Assembly (NCBI GenBank): GCA_037355855.1
Contig: CM074758.1
Coordinates: 717,001-781,000 of the forward strand
Reading direction: 5' to 3'
DNA: 64,000 nucleotides
Source: Pseudo-nitzschia pungens
Taxonomy: Eukaryota; Bacillariophyta; Bacillariophyceae; Bacillariales; Bacillariaceae
Position numbers and translations under genes: made by a program. Under the pieces are notes generated by a model. That model did no database searches and was not told the origin of the DNA. It saw only the letters and a list, made by a program, of their open reading frames with translations. This document shows, in pieces, positions 33,800 through 44,800 of this stretch (its first letter is position 1; each line of letters starts with the position of its first letter).

Positions 33800-34723
33800 A
33801 TGCAGGAAGAACCTTTGCTTCCGTTGGAAAACCAAGACAAACAATACGATTCAGATCAGCTCGCATTGCTAGCTCGCATCGATGCACTTCATCAAGCCAA
33901 AGACTGCAGTGAGCTGGAGGGATAGACGGTTGCCTCTCAAATTCTTCATGGAATCATGTCCGCAGACGTTGACTCAGAAATGTGTACGCTATCTCTAGCC
34001 CACGGAAATGACTCCAGTGATTGCGGACGCAACGAAGGCAACAGAAACCACGGCGATCTTATTGTCAAAGTTGAGCGATATTCACAAGGGGCCAAGGATT
34101 GCGCTTTGATGTCAGAACCATTATCATTGAATATCGATTACACGTTCGAACTTGCTGGTGAGACAACGCAAATCAAGAATTCTCTTTCCAGAACAAAGCA
34201 AAGAAGAGCACGAAGCCTTCCATCCCTCACCAGTGACGAACAGGTTCTATCAAATAGCTACCCGTCAGAGATGTGCACTCCGAAAAGCCAGATGTACTCT
34301 CCTTGCTCTGTTTTGAACGGTCGATTGAAATCGTCCCCCAAGATGAAGCGTAGGGCGTTCTGCTTCTCAAACCAAAATGAAGGGCGTGATGATTGTTACG
34401 GAAATTCGATGGAGACAGAGACCACTCAAAGAGTCAATCGCCTACCGCTACCAAAAGAGTTGTTCCTGTGCGACTTGGATGAACCAGCGAAACTTCCGAA
34501 AAGAAGGAGGATCCGACGTGCACTGAAACTTCCCGACGCTATACCTTTCCCTACCTTGGACGAATTTGACTTAAAATCTCGTCACGGTCCATCCTTTGTT
34601 CCGACCTCTTCGCTAAAACCTCGCTGGAATGAAATCACAGCAATATATACGGAACTGCGAATCGGGCCCACTATAACTGCTAAGGCTTTTGCTACAATCC
34701 CAAAAGATCAAACGCTACCATGA
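33800..34723 (+). CDS. unknown nuclear-type basic/Ser-rich protein, two exons
   Basis: The open frame from ATG 33956 gives 255 aa, but an upstream exon fits better: 33800-33908 (MQEEPLLPLENQDKQYDSDQ...LARIDALHQAKD). It joins by a 57-nt intron (33909-33965, GTGAGC donor, CCGCAG acceptor, phase 1) to NVDSEMCTLSLAHGN. The ATG at 33956 then lies within the intron. Product 288 aa. It has Ser/Thr-Pro sites, basic clusters (KQRRARSLPSL, KLPKRRRIRRALKLPDAIPF) and a C-terminal block FVPTSSLKPRWNEITAIYTE. No enzyme motifs or membrane segments. The basic clusters suggest nuclear location (inference). Confidence 0.6.
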
Positions 34724-34893
34724 AAGTCGCATTGTTTTTTGATACCTTTGACTTTCTTCAATGTATCCGTGTTCACGAAAAAGTATAAAGCTAGCTACGC
34801 AACCGCAAGCATCGCAACTGTTTAAAATAAAGCATGTATATTAATCACCAGAATTCATCTACTTCCGCTTTCCTTGTACCTTCTACGCAAAAC

Positions 34894-36735
34894 TCATGGT
34901 TCCGTCTCCTTCTTTTCAAAGATAACCAACGACTCGATGTGCTTGGTCTGGGGGAACAGATCAAAGGGTTGAACCGAAGTGATCTCATATCCACCAACTT
35001 CCACGATTCCCTTGGCATCTCGGGCCTGAGTCGCAGGGCCACAGCTCATGTATACAATTCGTTGAGGGCTGTAATCGTAGAGTTGTTTCAAAAATTCTTC
35101 AGAACAGCCCTTGCGCGGTGGATCTACAATGACGACCGTCTCTTGGCGGTCAAAGGTCTGGACCCGCTGTTGTTCGAATCCAGCAACAGTGATCTCGGGT
35201 GGACTGGTGAAAATCGCTTCGGCACTGGCGGCCATGAATTGGCAGTTCGTGATGCCGTTCGAAACTGCATTTTCTGTCGCCTCCTCGATTGCCTTGTCAT
35301 TGAGTTCGATTCCGACGCACAGATCAAACTGCGACGCCGCACTGAGAGCGAAGAGGCCCGATCCACAATAACAATCGATGAGTTTCGAAGGAGGTTTCCC
35401 CGTCGCTGCAACCGGCTTGGTAGCAGCTTCGACAACGGCATCGACCATGAGGGGGACGACATAGTTGTTGTTTTGGAAGAAGTTTCCGGCAATGTATCGG
35501 AACTTCAAACCATTGATAGTCGTGGTCATGTATTGGTTGTGATCGGTGATCACAACGGGCATTGGAGAGCCGTCTTCGTCGATTTCATCGTCTGCCTGTC
35601 GAAAGAGCAGAGTTGCTCCGTTGGCTCCTCCCTTGCTGCCACGTCGTTTTCGTTTTTTCTTTTTCGGCGGTTGGTTTAGGAGACCACGTTGGGCGTCGTC
35701 GTGCAGTCGTTCCCGTGTCTGTTTGTATTTTTCGTTGATTGCCGGCATTGCAATGAAGCATTCCGGGACGTCCACAAGATTCCGGTTGGACGATCGTTGG
35801 AAACCAACCGCCTGCAATTCGTACGTCCCATCGGCTTTCTCAATCGGAGCCTGGTAATGCGGAGTGATTTTGGAACGGTACCCATAAACCTCGTCGGTCC
35901 CCGATGTCGGCAGAACGTCTAGGAGTTCGGGCGTGTTATAACCCTCGATGTTTTGTTGCATCAAGACCTCTTCGACGTGTTTCGTCTTCCATTTGCGCTG
36001 TGCCTTGATCGACATGTGCTGATACTGGCATCCCCCACAGGTTCCCGCCAGGGAACATTTTGGCTGTACGCGTTCCGGACTGGGATCGACGACTTGTACC
36101 AGATCGGCTTCGCTGTGACCCTTCAGGTTGCGGAAGATGCTCACCCTGACGGTTTCGCCAACCAAAACATGGGGAACCATGATCACCCACTGGCGTTCCT
36201 TCCCGTCGTCTTCTCCGTCTGTATTTTCGCTGCTGCTGTTGTCTACGAAGCTTTCGCTCGTGTTCTCTTCGGTCAATCTGACCCTCCCGATTCCCCACCC
36301 CATGTTTGTTAGCGAATCGATTTCGATAGTCAACTGCTGGTGATAGTCAAACGGAGTCGGAACGAATTTCTTTGGAACGGATACTACTTGCGGTACCGCT
36401 TCTTTTGTGATCACTGTTTGTGTTGCTGCCCAAGCGGCTGCCGTTGTGGCTTTAGGTATCGTAGGGTCTGTTGTCGACATCGATAGCGATGTAAACCTGC
36501 AAAATTGATCTCTGTCGTTTTGTTTGTAGTTAAAATTGGCTCCATGACGTTTGCTCTCTTCCTCGAGGAACGACGAAATACCCGATGACGAAGAGAGCAG
36601 CGCTCGACGGATATTGAACGCCTTCGAGAAACCAGATGCAGCTCTCATTACCAGCATGGTATGGAACGACAAAACCAACGCCACCAACTTGAATCGTGTC
36701 GTTGGTAGCTTTGTTGGTCGTCCTTTCGAATTCAT
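34894..36735 (-). CDS. RNA m5U methyltransferase, TrmA/RumA family
   Basis: SAM-dependent uridine C5-methyltransferase of tRNA or rRNA, 613 aa. The [4Fe-4S]-type cysteine motif CSLAGTCGGCQYQH is at about 226-239, preceded by a TRAM-like region (IEIDSLTNMGWGIGRVRL, WVIMVPHVLVGETVRV). The SAM-binding motif LIDCYCGSGLFAL is at about 450, then VGIELNDKAIEEA. VVIVDPPRKGC is near 535. The catalytic-Cys motif is YMSCGPATQARD, where most family members have SCNP. The N-terminus (FKLVALVLSFHTMLVMRAASGFSKAF) looks like a signal peptide followed by an ASGF-type junction, so plastid targeting is likely. An alternative start for a shorter form would be the Met before SMSTTDPTIPK. There is a disordered KKKKRKRRGSKGG insertion in the middle. 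Confidence 0.92.
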   Translation of the reverse strand: MNSKGRPTKLPTTRFKLVALVLSFHTMLVMRAASGFSKAFNIRRALLSSSSGISSFLEEESKRHGANFNYKQNDRDQFCRFTSLSMSTTDPTIPKATTAAAWAATQTVITKEAVPQVVSVPKKFVPTPFDYHQQLTIEIDSLTNMGWGIGRVRLTEENTSESFVDNSSSENTDGEDDGKERQWVIMVPHVLVGETVRVSIFRNLKGHSEADLVQVVDPSPERVQPKCSLAGTCGGCQYQHMSIKAQRKWKTKHVEEVLMQQNIEGYNTPELLDVLPTSGTDEVYGYRSKITPHYQAPIEKADGTYELQAVGFQRSSNRNLVDVPECFIAMPAINEKYKQTRERLHDDAQRGLLNQPPKKKKRKRRGSKGGANGATLLFRQADDEIDEDGSPMPVVITDHNQYMTTTINGLKFRYIAGNFFQNNNYVVPLMVDAVVEAATKPVAATGKPPSKLIDCYCGSGLFALSAASQFDLCVGIELNDKAIEEATENAVSNGITNCQFMAASAEAIFTSPPEITVAGFEQQRVQTFDRQETVVIVDPPRKGCSEEFLKQLYDYSPQRIVYMSCGPATQARDAKGIVEVGGYEITSVQPFDLFPQTKHIESLVIFEKKETEP

Positions 36736-37548
36736 CTTCTTTTCTCACGTCGTGGAAGTTGAATTTGAGAACTTGGTCTCCGATGATCAAGGGTTTGATG
36801 GGCGACTTCAATGCGATGGCGAGCGCATGGTAAATATTATTCGATGGGTTTTTCGAAACAAAGTTGATAATGATGTAATTTACCGTAATTACCGTACGGT
36901 ACTGATGTTGCGTTCGTGTTCATGATTCATTATTTTTATGATGGCCAATGTTCGTACGGTACGAATGGCTAGAATAGACGTGAATGCCAGACGGTACCGG
37001 TATGTGCGACAGAGGAAAGTATCATGCAGTGCCAATGTACCGGTAACCTTACGGTAGGTATCTTCTCAACAGTGAATAGGTATTCTGTTGGGGTTCCTTG
37101 TACCAGATAAGGTTACGTTGGCTAGTAAAGTAATCTTACCGTACCGTATCATACGGTAGATCATAAACCTTAAGATCTTACCAGCAGGTTCTCATTATTA
37201 GAGGTATTTTTTTTCTTTGTATCCAAAAGCCCTCTCCCCAAAATCAAACTTGTGGTTGAATGCCCGAAGTCCTAACCCATGCATAGTCATCCAAAAAATA
37301 CCTATGCTAATCATAAAAAGTAGAAGTAGTACCGCAGTACGAAGTAATACCAAACTGTTGATAGGACATCCGAGGTTGAACGTACAAGCAACGAGACATA
37401 AGACGAACGACGAATGTTATCATCTTCTGTTGAAAAATAATCGGCGTCATTGACACCTTCTACATCCCTTTGTATCCAGACCTAAAAGTAGGTCAATCTT
37501 CAAGCATTTCGTCCCAACAGAGGTCATCACTACAAAAGTGCAGCGGTC
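36736..37548. other. divergent spacer dense in the GTAAGGTTAC/ACCGTACGGTA motif family
   Basis: Between 36870 and 37165 at least eight copies or half-copies occur (ttaccgtaattaccgtacggt, accggtaaccttacggta, aaggttacg, atcttaccgtaccgta, tacggta). No gene supported. Confidence 0.6.
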
Positions 37549-38259
37549 ATGATCATGATGCCAAGATTATCCAGTGGCAGGACGTCTGCCGCCTGCTTGG
37601 CCTTTTTTGCAGTGGTGTCGTGCATGGTCATACAATTCACGCAGGTTGTCGACGCGGCATACGTTGTATCTATTCCAGCAAAGGACGAACAATGCTACAT
37701 GGTTGCATCCCCGGGGGCTGCCGGTGGTACTCTGATTGGAAACTTTGATCACCTGGACGACAACCTCAGTTCCGAGCCCCTCAGCGTCGTGATACTCGAT
37801 GCAAAGGAAGATCACGTCTTGTTCCGATCGAGACGGCGGGCCTCGGAGGGAAACTTTCGCGTCAATCTCAAACCGGACCAGAAGGTCAGCATCTGCCTGC
37901 AAAACGGGTTGGTCACGGCCGGACGGGGACGAAAAGTTCCATCGGCCCGATCGCACGACATGCAACCCCGTACCGTTGGCTTTGAATACAGCGTCGAGGT
38001 AAAGAACGAAAACTCAGAGATTCACACGCAACACGACCGGAACGTAAAGGCGGCGAGCGAACTCCATCGTTCGATTCTCAACCTGATCAACCACCACCAA
38101 TACATGCGAGCCCGAGAAGGGGTTCACCGAGAAGTTGTGGAGACAACCTTCAGCAACCTGATGTGGTGGGTCATCTTGGAAGCAGTGTTTGTAATAGGAA
38201 TTGCCGCTGGACAAATCATGTACTTCCGAAATTTCTTAGAACGAAGACGTTATATGTAG
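37549..38259 (+). CDS. p24/emp24/GOLD family ER-Golgi cargo receptor
   Basis: Type I membrane protein of COPI/COPII vesicles, 236 aa. Signal peptide ends about TQVVDAAYV. The GOLD beta-sandwich starts SIPAKDEQCYMVASPGAAGG and includes KPDQKVSICLQNG and RTVGFEYSVEV. A lumenal coiled coil follows (HTQHDRNVKAASELHRSILN). The membrane segment is WWVILEAVFVIGIAAGQIMY, with a short cytosolic tail FRNFLERRRYM. The tail has F-x-x-F and basic residues in the position where p24 proteins carry FF and KK/RR coat signals. The usual paired Cys is only partly evident (EQCYM, SICLQ). The open frame is complete and unspliced. I chose ATG 37549; two further Met codons follow closely. Confidence 0.88.
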   Translation: MIMMPRLSSGRTSAACLAFFAVVSCMVIQFTQVVDAAYVVSIPAKDEQCYMVASPGAAGGTLIGNFDHLDDNLSSEPLSVVILDAKEDHVLFRSRRRASEGNFRVNLKPDQKVSICLQNGLVTAGRGRKVPSARSHDMQPRTVGFEYSVEVKNENSEIHTQHDRNVKAASELHRSILNLINHHQYMRAREGVHREVVETTFSNLMWWVILEAVFVIGIAAGQIMYFRNFLERRRYM

Positions 38260-39083
38260 TTGGAACGTCACGGAATTCCAAGCAACGACAAGACTATTGA
38301 ATACCACCTTGCATTGTTGTTGTGAGATCATTCTTCGACAAACAAAAATTAACTGAAAAGTAGACGAGCTATAAGAAGTCCTTTGTCGTAGTTGCATCAT
38401 TCTGCGATGATGGTCACTGTCATAGGTATAGGATTCGGGCCAAAAATAGGGAACGAACATTCGACCTGGATTACACGACCGCACAATGTGTGCAAGATTT
38501 TGACTTGGTTTGTTAAAAAATCTATGGGAAACAATTCCAACCTTGTCAGTAGAAAGAATAACGACTAATAACGTGTTAGTAGTAAAACAGATTCGTTGCA
38601 TATAGCAATTCGTTCAGGGCCTCCAGAGGGTTCAAAATTTCCAAACCTACTATCGCCATGTTCATTGTCTTTGCATTTGCTGATCATTCACTCATCCGCC
38701 GTACAATGTGTGCAAGATTTCGACTGCGTTTGTGAATCCTGCACGTTGCAAAAAGTTATTGGAAACAATTTCGACCTTGTCAGTAGAAAGAATAACGACT
38801 AATTACGTATTGGCACTAAAAAAGATTCGTTTCATACAGCAATTCGTTCAGGGCCTCCGCCCGAGTTCAAAATTTCCAAACCTACTATCGTCATGTCCAG
38901 TATCTTTGCATTCGCTGTTCGTTCACTCATCCACCCTGTAGGATAAAATTCCATCTTTTGCATAGGGTGCCAACACTACATTCGAAACCCACCTTTCTAC
39001 GAATAGAAAATCTCGCGTACAACAGTCGACCCGTGGAACGCACAAGTCCGTCGATAAAGAAACAGGTTGAAAATTGAGCTCTT
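38260..39083. other. convergent spacer containing a tandem duplication
   Basis: Most of it is two copies of a 220-bp unit (38481-38935). No supported gene. Confidence 0.55.
38481..38935. repeat. 220-bp tandem duplication
   Basis: Unit 1 starts gcacaatgtgtgcaagattt at 38481; unit 2 starts gtacaatgtgtgcaagattt at 38701. Shared internal blocks are ccttgtcagtagaaagaata, caattcgttcagggcctcc and ccaaacctactatcg. They differ by scattered substitutions. Confidence 0.9.
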
Positions 39084-40892
39084 CTATTTATTATCTCTTT
39101 TTCGTTTCTTTCTGCTAGTTTGCCCCCCACTGCTCGCGGCCTTTTTCTTGTTCGCAGCCCCTTCTTTCTTGGCCGCCTTGGCGGCTTCCGTTTTTGCGGC
39201 CTCCATTGCCTTGTGGTCGTCGTACGCTCGCTTCATTCGCGCCATGTTTTCCTTGGAAATAATCTTGTGATCGACGAGTGGATGCGGGTAGTCCCTGCCG
39301 AGTCGCACTCCCGCGTTCTCTAGAATGGACGACGGCGTCTCCCAAGGCGAGTATATGTACTTGCTTGGCACGTCGCGGAGCTCGGGCACGTACTTTCGAA
39401 TGTATTGTGCTGTGGGATCGTTCTTTTGTTGGTACGAGATTGGTGAATAACACCGGAAATACTGGTAGAAGAACCCGCTGCATGAGAGCCACATCCAGTT
39501 GAAGCCGTTCAGAGCGTAATCGGCGTCCAGTAGCTGGGCCTCAAAATGCTTGGCCCCCTCTTCCCACGATTGCCACAAATCCCCACGGGTCAGAAAGCAG
39601 GCGACGGCATGTCTCCCCAAGTGATGAATCCACCCTTCCTGCGCCAGCTGCCTCATCGCCGCATCGATCCAGGGAAAGCCGGTCCGTCCTTGTTTCCACG
39701 CCTCGACAAGTTTTGGATCGTCGTCCCATGGGATCTGTCGGCAGTATTTGTTTCCTTCCATATGATTCCAACACCCGGGGTGCTGAGCGTTGGCATCGTG
39801 CGCCATCAGGTTGTTGAAATCGCGCCACAACATTTGTCCGTGGAGGCTCACGGGTGGTTTCGATATCTTCGTGACGGACGATTTGGCAATGGCCTTATCA
39901 ATGGCAAACCAAACCTCCCGCGGCGACAGACACCCCCACGACAGGTATGGCCCGAGCGCCGTCGTCGACGGTTCCAGCGATGTGCAGCTCGTCTGGGGTT
40001 TCTCGAAGGTAGCCACCCAGTTGGCATCCTTCAGCTTTTTCTTCAGGGCCTTCCGCGCCAGGGTTTCTCCTCCGTGCACGACGGGCGTGAGGTTCTCGCA
40101 GTCGCTCGCATCCCACAGGGATTCAACCTCGGCCCGTGGGATTCCCCGTGGCCACGGCAGGTCGGTCGGACGATTGGGCGGCAGATAGAGCTTCGAGAGT
40201 GCCTCGAAATCCTCGTTGCGCGGGAACTGATTCTTAGAAGGATGTGGCAGAACCTTTTTCATTTCGGGCATTCCTCCGAAGAGTTTTTGAAAGGCCGTCA
40301 TGGTGCCGGGGACGGGTTTCTTTCCGGATTTTGCCACGTAGTCCCTCAGCGGATAGAGCGTTTCGCTCGGCGCCGTGAACAGCCGAATGTCGGAGTCTTG
40401 CGCCAGGCCCACAATGGTATCGTCGCGTTTCAGGGCATACGGCTCACCCGTTTCGTCCTCCTCGAAGCTCAGGTCGGTGATCTTCCATTCTTCCCACTTT
40501 TCCGGCAGGACTTCGGCAGGGTCTCCGGACAGGACGTACAGCCGGGAACCCAGGGTGCGCAGATTCTTGTCCAGGTCCTGCAGACACTCGACGAGAAAAT
40601 TCGCCCGCAATGGGGTGCAGCGCAGCAGCTGGTAGGAGTTTCCATCGAGCACGTACACGGGATACACGTTCTTCGGCTCTTGTTCCAGGCACGCTACCAG
40701 TGCGGGATTGTCGGACAGCCTCAGTCCCTTTCGGAACCAGTGCATCGCGTTGACGACCTTGGCCTTGCTCATTGTGGGTGGGTTTGTGGTCGACGAGAGC
40801 GAGGCAGACGATACCAACAGCAGCACGAGCACACAATATCGCAGAATCGATCGCGGGCGAGTGTGGCCGCTACGAAAGAACACCCGGAACAT
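39084..40892 (-). CDS. (6-4) photolyase / animal-type cryptochrome (CPF1-like)
   Basis: Flavoprotein of the cryptochrome/photolyase family, 602 aa. The photolyase domain starts MHWFRKGLRLSDNPALVACL and ends SKYIYSPWETPSSILENAGV. The FAD-binding part contains TGFPWIDAAMRQLAQEGWIH, HHLGRHAVACFLTRGDLWQS and YALNGFNWMWLSCSGFF. The HxxxRH block (HHLGRHAVACFL) and the layout are those of (6-4) photolyases and animal CRYs, including the His pair used in (6-4) repair. The C-terminus is a lysine-rich tail (KKRKRDNK), plausibly nuclear. Two starts are possible. 40892 adds a hydrophobic leader (YCVLVLLLVSSASL), while 40772 (MSKAKVVNAMHWFRK) gives a leaderless protein, which I think is more usual. Diatom CPF1 is known to combine repair and transcription roles; that is family knowledge, not visible here. 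Confidence 0.93.
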   Translation of the reverse strand: MFRVFFRSGHTRPRSILRYCVLVLLLVSSASLSSTTNPPTMSKAKVVNAMHWFRKGLRLSDNPALVACLEQEPKNVYPVYVLDGNSYQLLRCTPLRANFLVECLQDLDKNLRTLGSRLYVLSGDPAEVLPEKWEEWKITDLSFEEDETGEPYALKRDDTIVGLAQDSDIRLFTAPSETLYPLRDYVAKSGKKPVPGTMTAFQKLFGGMPEMKKVLPHPSKNQFPRNEDFEALSKLYLPPNRPTDLPWPRGIPRAEVESLWDASDCENLTPVVHGGETLARKALKKKLKDANWVATFEKPQTSCTSLEPSTTALGPYLSWGCLSPREVWFAIDKAIAKSSVTKISKPPVSLHGQMLWRDFNNLMAHDANAQHPGCWNHMEGNKYCRQIPWDDDPKLVEAWKQGRTGFPWIDAAMRQLAQEGWIHHLGRHAVACFLTRGDLWQSWEEGAKHFEAQLLDADYALNGFNWMWLSCSGFFYQYFRCYSPISYQQKNDPTAQYIRKYVPELRDVPSKYIYSPWETPSSILENAGVRLGRDYPHPLVDHKIISKENMARMKRAYDDHKAMEAAKTEAAKAAKKEGAANKKKAASSGGQTSRKKRKRDNK

Positions 40893-41815
40893 TCAAAGTT
40901 CTATGGCGGTGTTCGTTCTCGGTGGGGATTGCGGCAACAGTATGCTACTAACTCGTCGTGCGGAGAATGCGGCGATGCGATGGTGTTTAGTTTTCGAGTG
41001 CATACCGTCGATCGGTCCCAACAGAATGCGCCCAACGGTGCCATTCCCATGATGCGTTTTCCCCGATCTCAGTCCGTCGATCGATCATCGATGATGGGAT
41101 GATTCGGATGATTCGGATGATGCGAGACGCGAGACACCACCGATGATGATTGATGATTCATTCATTCGTTTCCCAGATTTTGTTGTGTGACTCACTCACT
41201 TTCCCGCTCCAAAAAACGAACAGCAGATCTTCAGATTCCTCGACCCCCTTCCATCCCACGAATTCGGACACAGGACGGACGAATGGACCGCCATGGTCGC
41301 GGTCCTGCTGAGCATTGTCGTGGTGTTCTCTCTTATCATTCGTGTGTGAAAAGAAAAATCGCGCAGAAGCATGCCGCGAGGTTTTAGTGCTTTAAAAATC
41401 CATTCGACCATGGCGAGGTTGGTGGGAGGGGTTGGTTGCTGTTCGGTTTTGCCTCGATCGTGCGATTCGTCTTCTCGAGGTGTCGTTTATCGATTACTCC
41501 GCCTTCTCCGGTAGAATTTCTACGAAGGCTTCCGTTGTCTCTTTCCTGGTCTTGATTGCCACCCCACCACAAGATGGAGGAAGTGTCGTTCGGCTATTCT
41601 TCTTACACACACCTCATGGCAGTAACCGTGGCTTGAATGCTTGTCGTCTCCTGGGTTGTCGCTGCGGTTGATTTTCTTGCTGCCGACCATACACAACCCC
41701 CACCACCAGTTGTTCACGGCAGATCCTAGCTCGCATTCTTTCGGTCTTTTTCGTCCCCGTGATCAGTGATCATTCATTTTGGAAGGAGGCCCTCCCGCAC
41801 ACAATCTCAGCAACC
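40893..41815. other. divergent promoter region, photolyase / CHD
   Basis: No coding frame supported. It contains gattcggatgattcgg and ttcattcattcg short repeats near 41100-41165. Being flanked by two divergent start codons, it is the likely shared upstream region. Confidence 0.5.
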
Positions 41816-44800
41816 ATGGATCACGGGTCGAGCAATTGGAGCATTCCAAAGAAGAAATCCAATGCTCCGTCCTTGGAGGGCTCCATCCCCCGCCGCAAAT
41901 CCGGAAGCGGCAATCCCTCGCAACCAATGACCATCCCCCGCAAGTCCAAGCATCCACCCTCGTCGGGGAATGGATTTGGTTCCTCCTCCTCCTCTTCGGG
42001 TTCTATGGCCATTCCTAGAAAGACGTCCCTCACCGGTGCCATCCCGAGACGGAACTCCGGTGCGTCGTCCGCTCTGGGATCCGGAGGCAGGTCCTCTCTG
42101 CACGGATCCATCCCGAGGAAGAATTCCTCGTCCCACTCCAATCTCAATTCCTACGGACACAACCGCAGTGCTAATGGCCGCGCCGAAGATCGTGAGCACC
42201 CGAAACGCCGTCCGTCCGGCCAGCTCAAGCGATTGTCGTTCAAGATTCCTCCGCAGCGCCGCGACGATCCGGCCAGGGCGGCGCACCCGAAGCCCCCGCT
42301 GCCGTCGCAAGATTCGCAACACAAGGGACCCTCTCGGTCCGGCGAGCAACTCGGTCCCAACATTCTCTCGGAGCGTCCGTTTCGGATCGCGATCGATCTC
42401 CGGGGAGTCGACCTGACCAACGAAGGAATTCCGCGGGCTCCCGACCGGCCCGTCATCCATGTTCCGCCCAAGCGAGAACGGAAACAGACACAAACCATCG
42501 AATACAAGGAATTCGATGACACCAGTTCGGAAGGGGACCTGACGGATTCCGACGATGACGACTATGGCAACAGGAAGAAGAAGAAGAAGATCATTTCCAA
42601 GAAGGTCAAGTCCAAAAAGTCCTCCTCGTCGTCCTCTTCTTCTGTCCCGGTGTCTTCCACGGCGAATTACACCGCTGCATCCGTCGCCGCCATCACCGCT
42701 TCGGGGGTTTCGGCGTACCAACAAACCCCGTATCTGGGTCCTTCTGTGACCAACGTTGGTGCCCTCCCCGCAACTGCGTGGCTGGAACTGGGGAACAACT
42801 CCTTCGAATCCCCCCCGACCGGTTCTCTGTCCTCCCTGTGGTACTCGAGGGAGGTCTTTGTCAACACGTACGTCGTGGAGAAAATCCTGGCGTGGAGGAC
42901 CCGGCCGGTGACAAAGCTGGAATGGGACCCGGACTCGTACACCGATGAGACAAAGCCGGTTCTGCCCCCGGTTCTTGACTCGGCCGTGGCAGCGAAGTAT
43001 TCCGAGATGGCCCGATCGTGTCCCCTCATTTGGCGCGATCCGAAGAAACGGAACGAGGTATCCCGCATTGCCCAGGAACACTGTCCGATCGTCATGGCCA
43101 TGGCGGTAGAAGCACAGCACCAACCGGAAGGGGCAACCACCGAAAGCGGGGCGTCGGCACCGAAATTCAGGATCAAGGCGACGCAAACCACCGGGGAGAT
43201 CGAACGGGAGGAGGTCTATCTGATCAAGTGGCGGGGCAAATCGTACCTGCACGCCAGCTGGGAGCGGGGGTCGGATATTATTCGCACGGATCCCACAAAC
43301 AACACGGCGCGAAGCAAGATTCGAAAATACATCCAGGCGCAAGAGGTGGCACTTGGAACCCTCTGGAAGAAGACCCTGGAGGACGAGCGCAAGGGCAGCA
43401 CCACGGCCAATGTGCTCGTTCCCGCACCGACTGTCAAAACGGACGATGCTCCGAAGGCCGAGAAAACACCAGAAGGAGACGAAGACGCCGACGAAGAAGA
43501 GTACTACCCTCCCGCTAACACAGAGATCGAACGTATTCTTGCCTGCGACGAATCCGAAATGGATCTTTCGCTGTACGCCAAGCAGCGGGCCCTGAATATT
43601 CTCGACGATCAGGACCTGATGAAACAAAAGGAGAAGGGAGGCATCAAACTGTGGAATTCCAAGGAAGGACTAAAGGAGCTTCTAACTGAGGTTCCCTGGG
43701 ATCCCGAAGACAACGTCCGGTACGTTGTAAAGTGGAAGGGCCTGCCATTTGCCGACATGACGTGGGAGTACTGGAAAGACATCAAGACGGACGCGGCGGA
43801 CGAAGCGGAAGATTTCTGGACACGGCAACAGCCACCCGACGAAGAAATCCTGACCAAAAATTCACAGCCGCACCCCCACATGAAAGACTTTCGAAAGATC
43901 CAGGAATCACCACCGTTTGGCCTTTCCCAGCGGAAGCGACTCGTGGCCGATTCTGTCGACGGCAAGGTCGTGCCGAAAGAGGAGGAAGAGGAGTCAGAAG
44001 GCTTCCGTCTCCGAAATTATCAGTTGGAGGGTGTCAACTGGTTGCTGTTCAACTGGTGGAATCGTCGATCCTGCATTCTCGCCGACGAGATGGGACTCGG
44101 AAAGACCATCCAGTCTGTCGGATTCATCAAGCTGTTGCAGGACCTGCCCAACACCGGCGTGCGAGGACCCTTTTTGATCGTTGCACCGCTATCTCTCATC
44201 GGGCAGTGGCAGTCGGAAATGAAGAGCTGGGCGCCGGACCTGAACATTGTCTTGTACCACGGATCGGCGGATGCTAGAGACTTTTTGGTGAAGAACGATT
44301 TTTTCTTCACCGACCAGTTCGTACCAAAGGCCACCGCAACTAAGCTGCGAAAACAGCACGTTACCAAGTTCCATATTCTCATTACCACCTACGAGGTCGT
44401 TCTGAAGGACGTGGATGTTTTCACGAAAATCAAATGGAAGGCGTTGATCGTCGACGAAGCCCACCGGTTGAAAAACTCGAGTTCCAAGCTCTTTGAGGAA
44501 TTGACGTCCGTCCCGCGCGACTACTGCTTATTGCTTACCGGTACCCCGCTGGCGAATGCCACCGAAGAATTGTGGGCCTTGTTAAAATTCGCGAACGGCT
44601 CCGTGTTCGATTCGAAGGAAGACTTTTTGGAAAAGTTTGGCCAGTTGACCGATTCGGGACAGGTTGATCAGCTCCATGCCGTTCTGAAGCCCTACCTGCT
44701 TCGAAGAGTGAAAGAAGACGTGGAAAAGTCAATGCCTCCCAAAACGGAAACCATACTCGAGGTGACTCTGACTCCGAGCCAGAAGAAATTTTATAAGGCA

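Noticed and set aside
39546..41102. 518-aa open frame on plus
   Set aside because: Antisense to the photolyase/cryptochrome gene.
41807..43627. 606-aa open frame on minus
   Set aside because: Antisense to the CHD N-terminal exon, which has chromodomains in the opposite strand.
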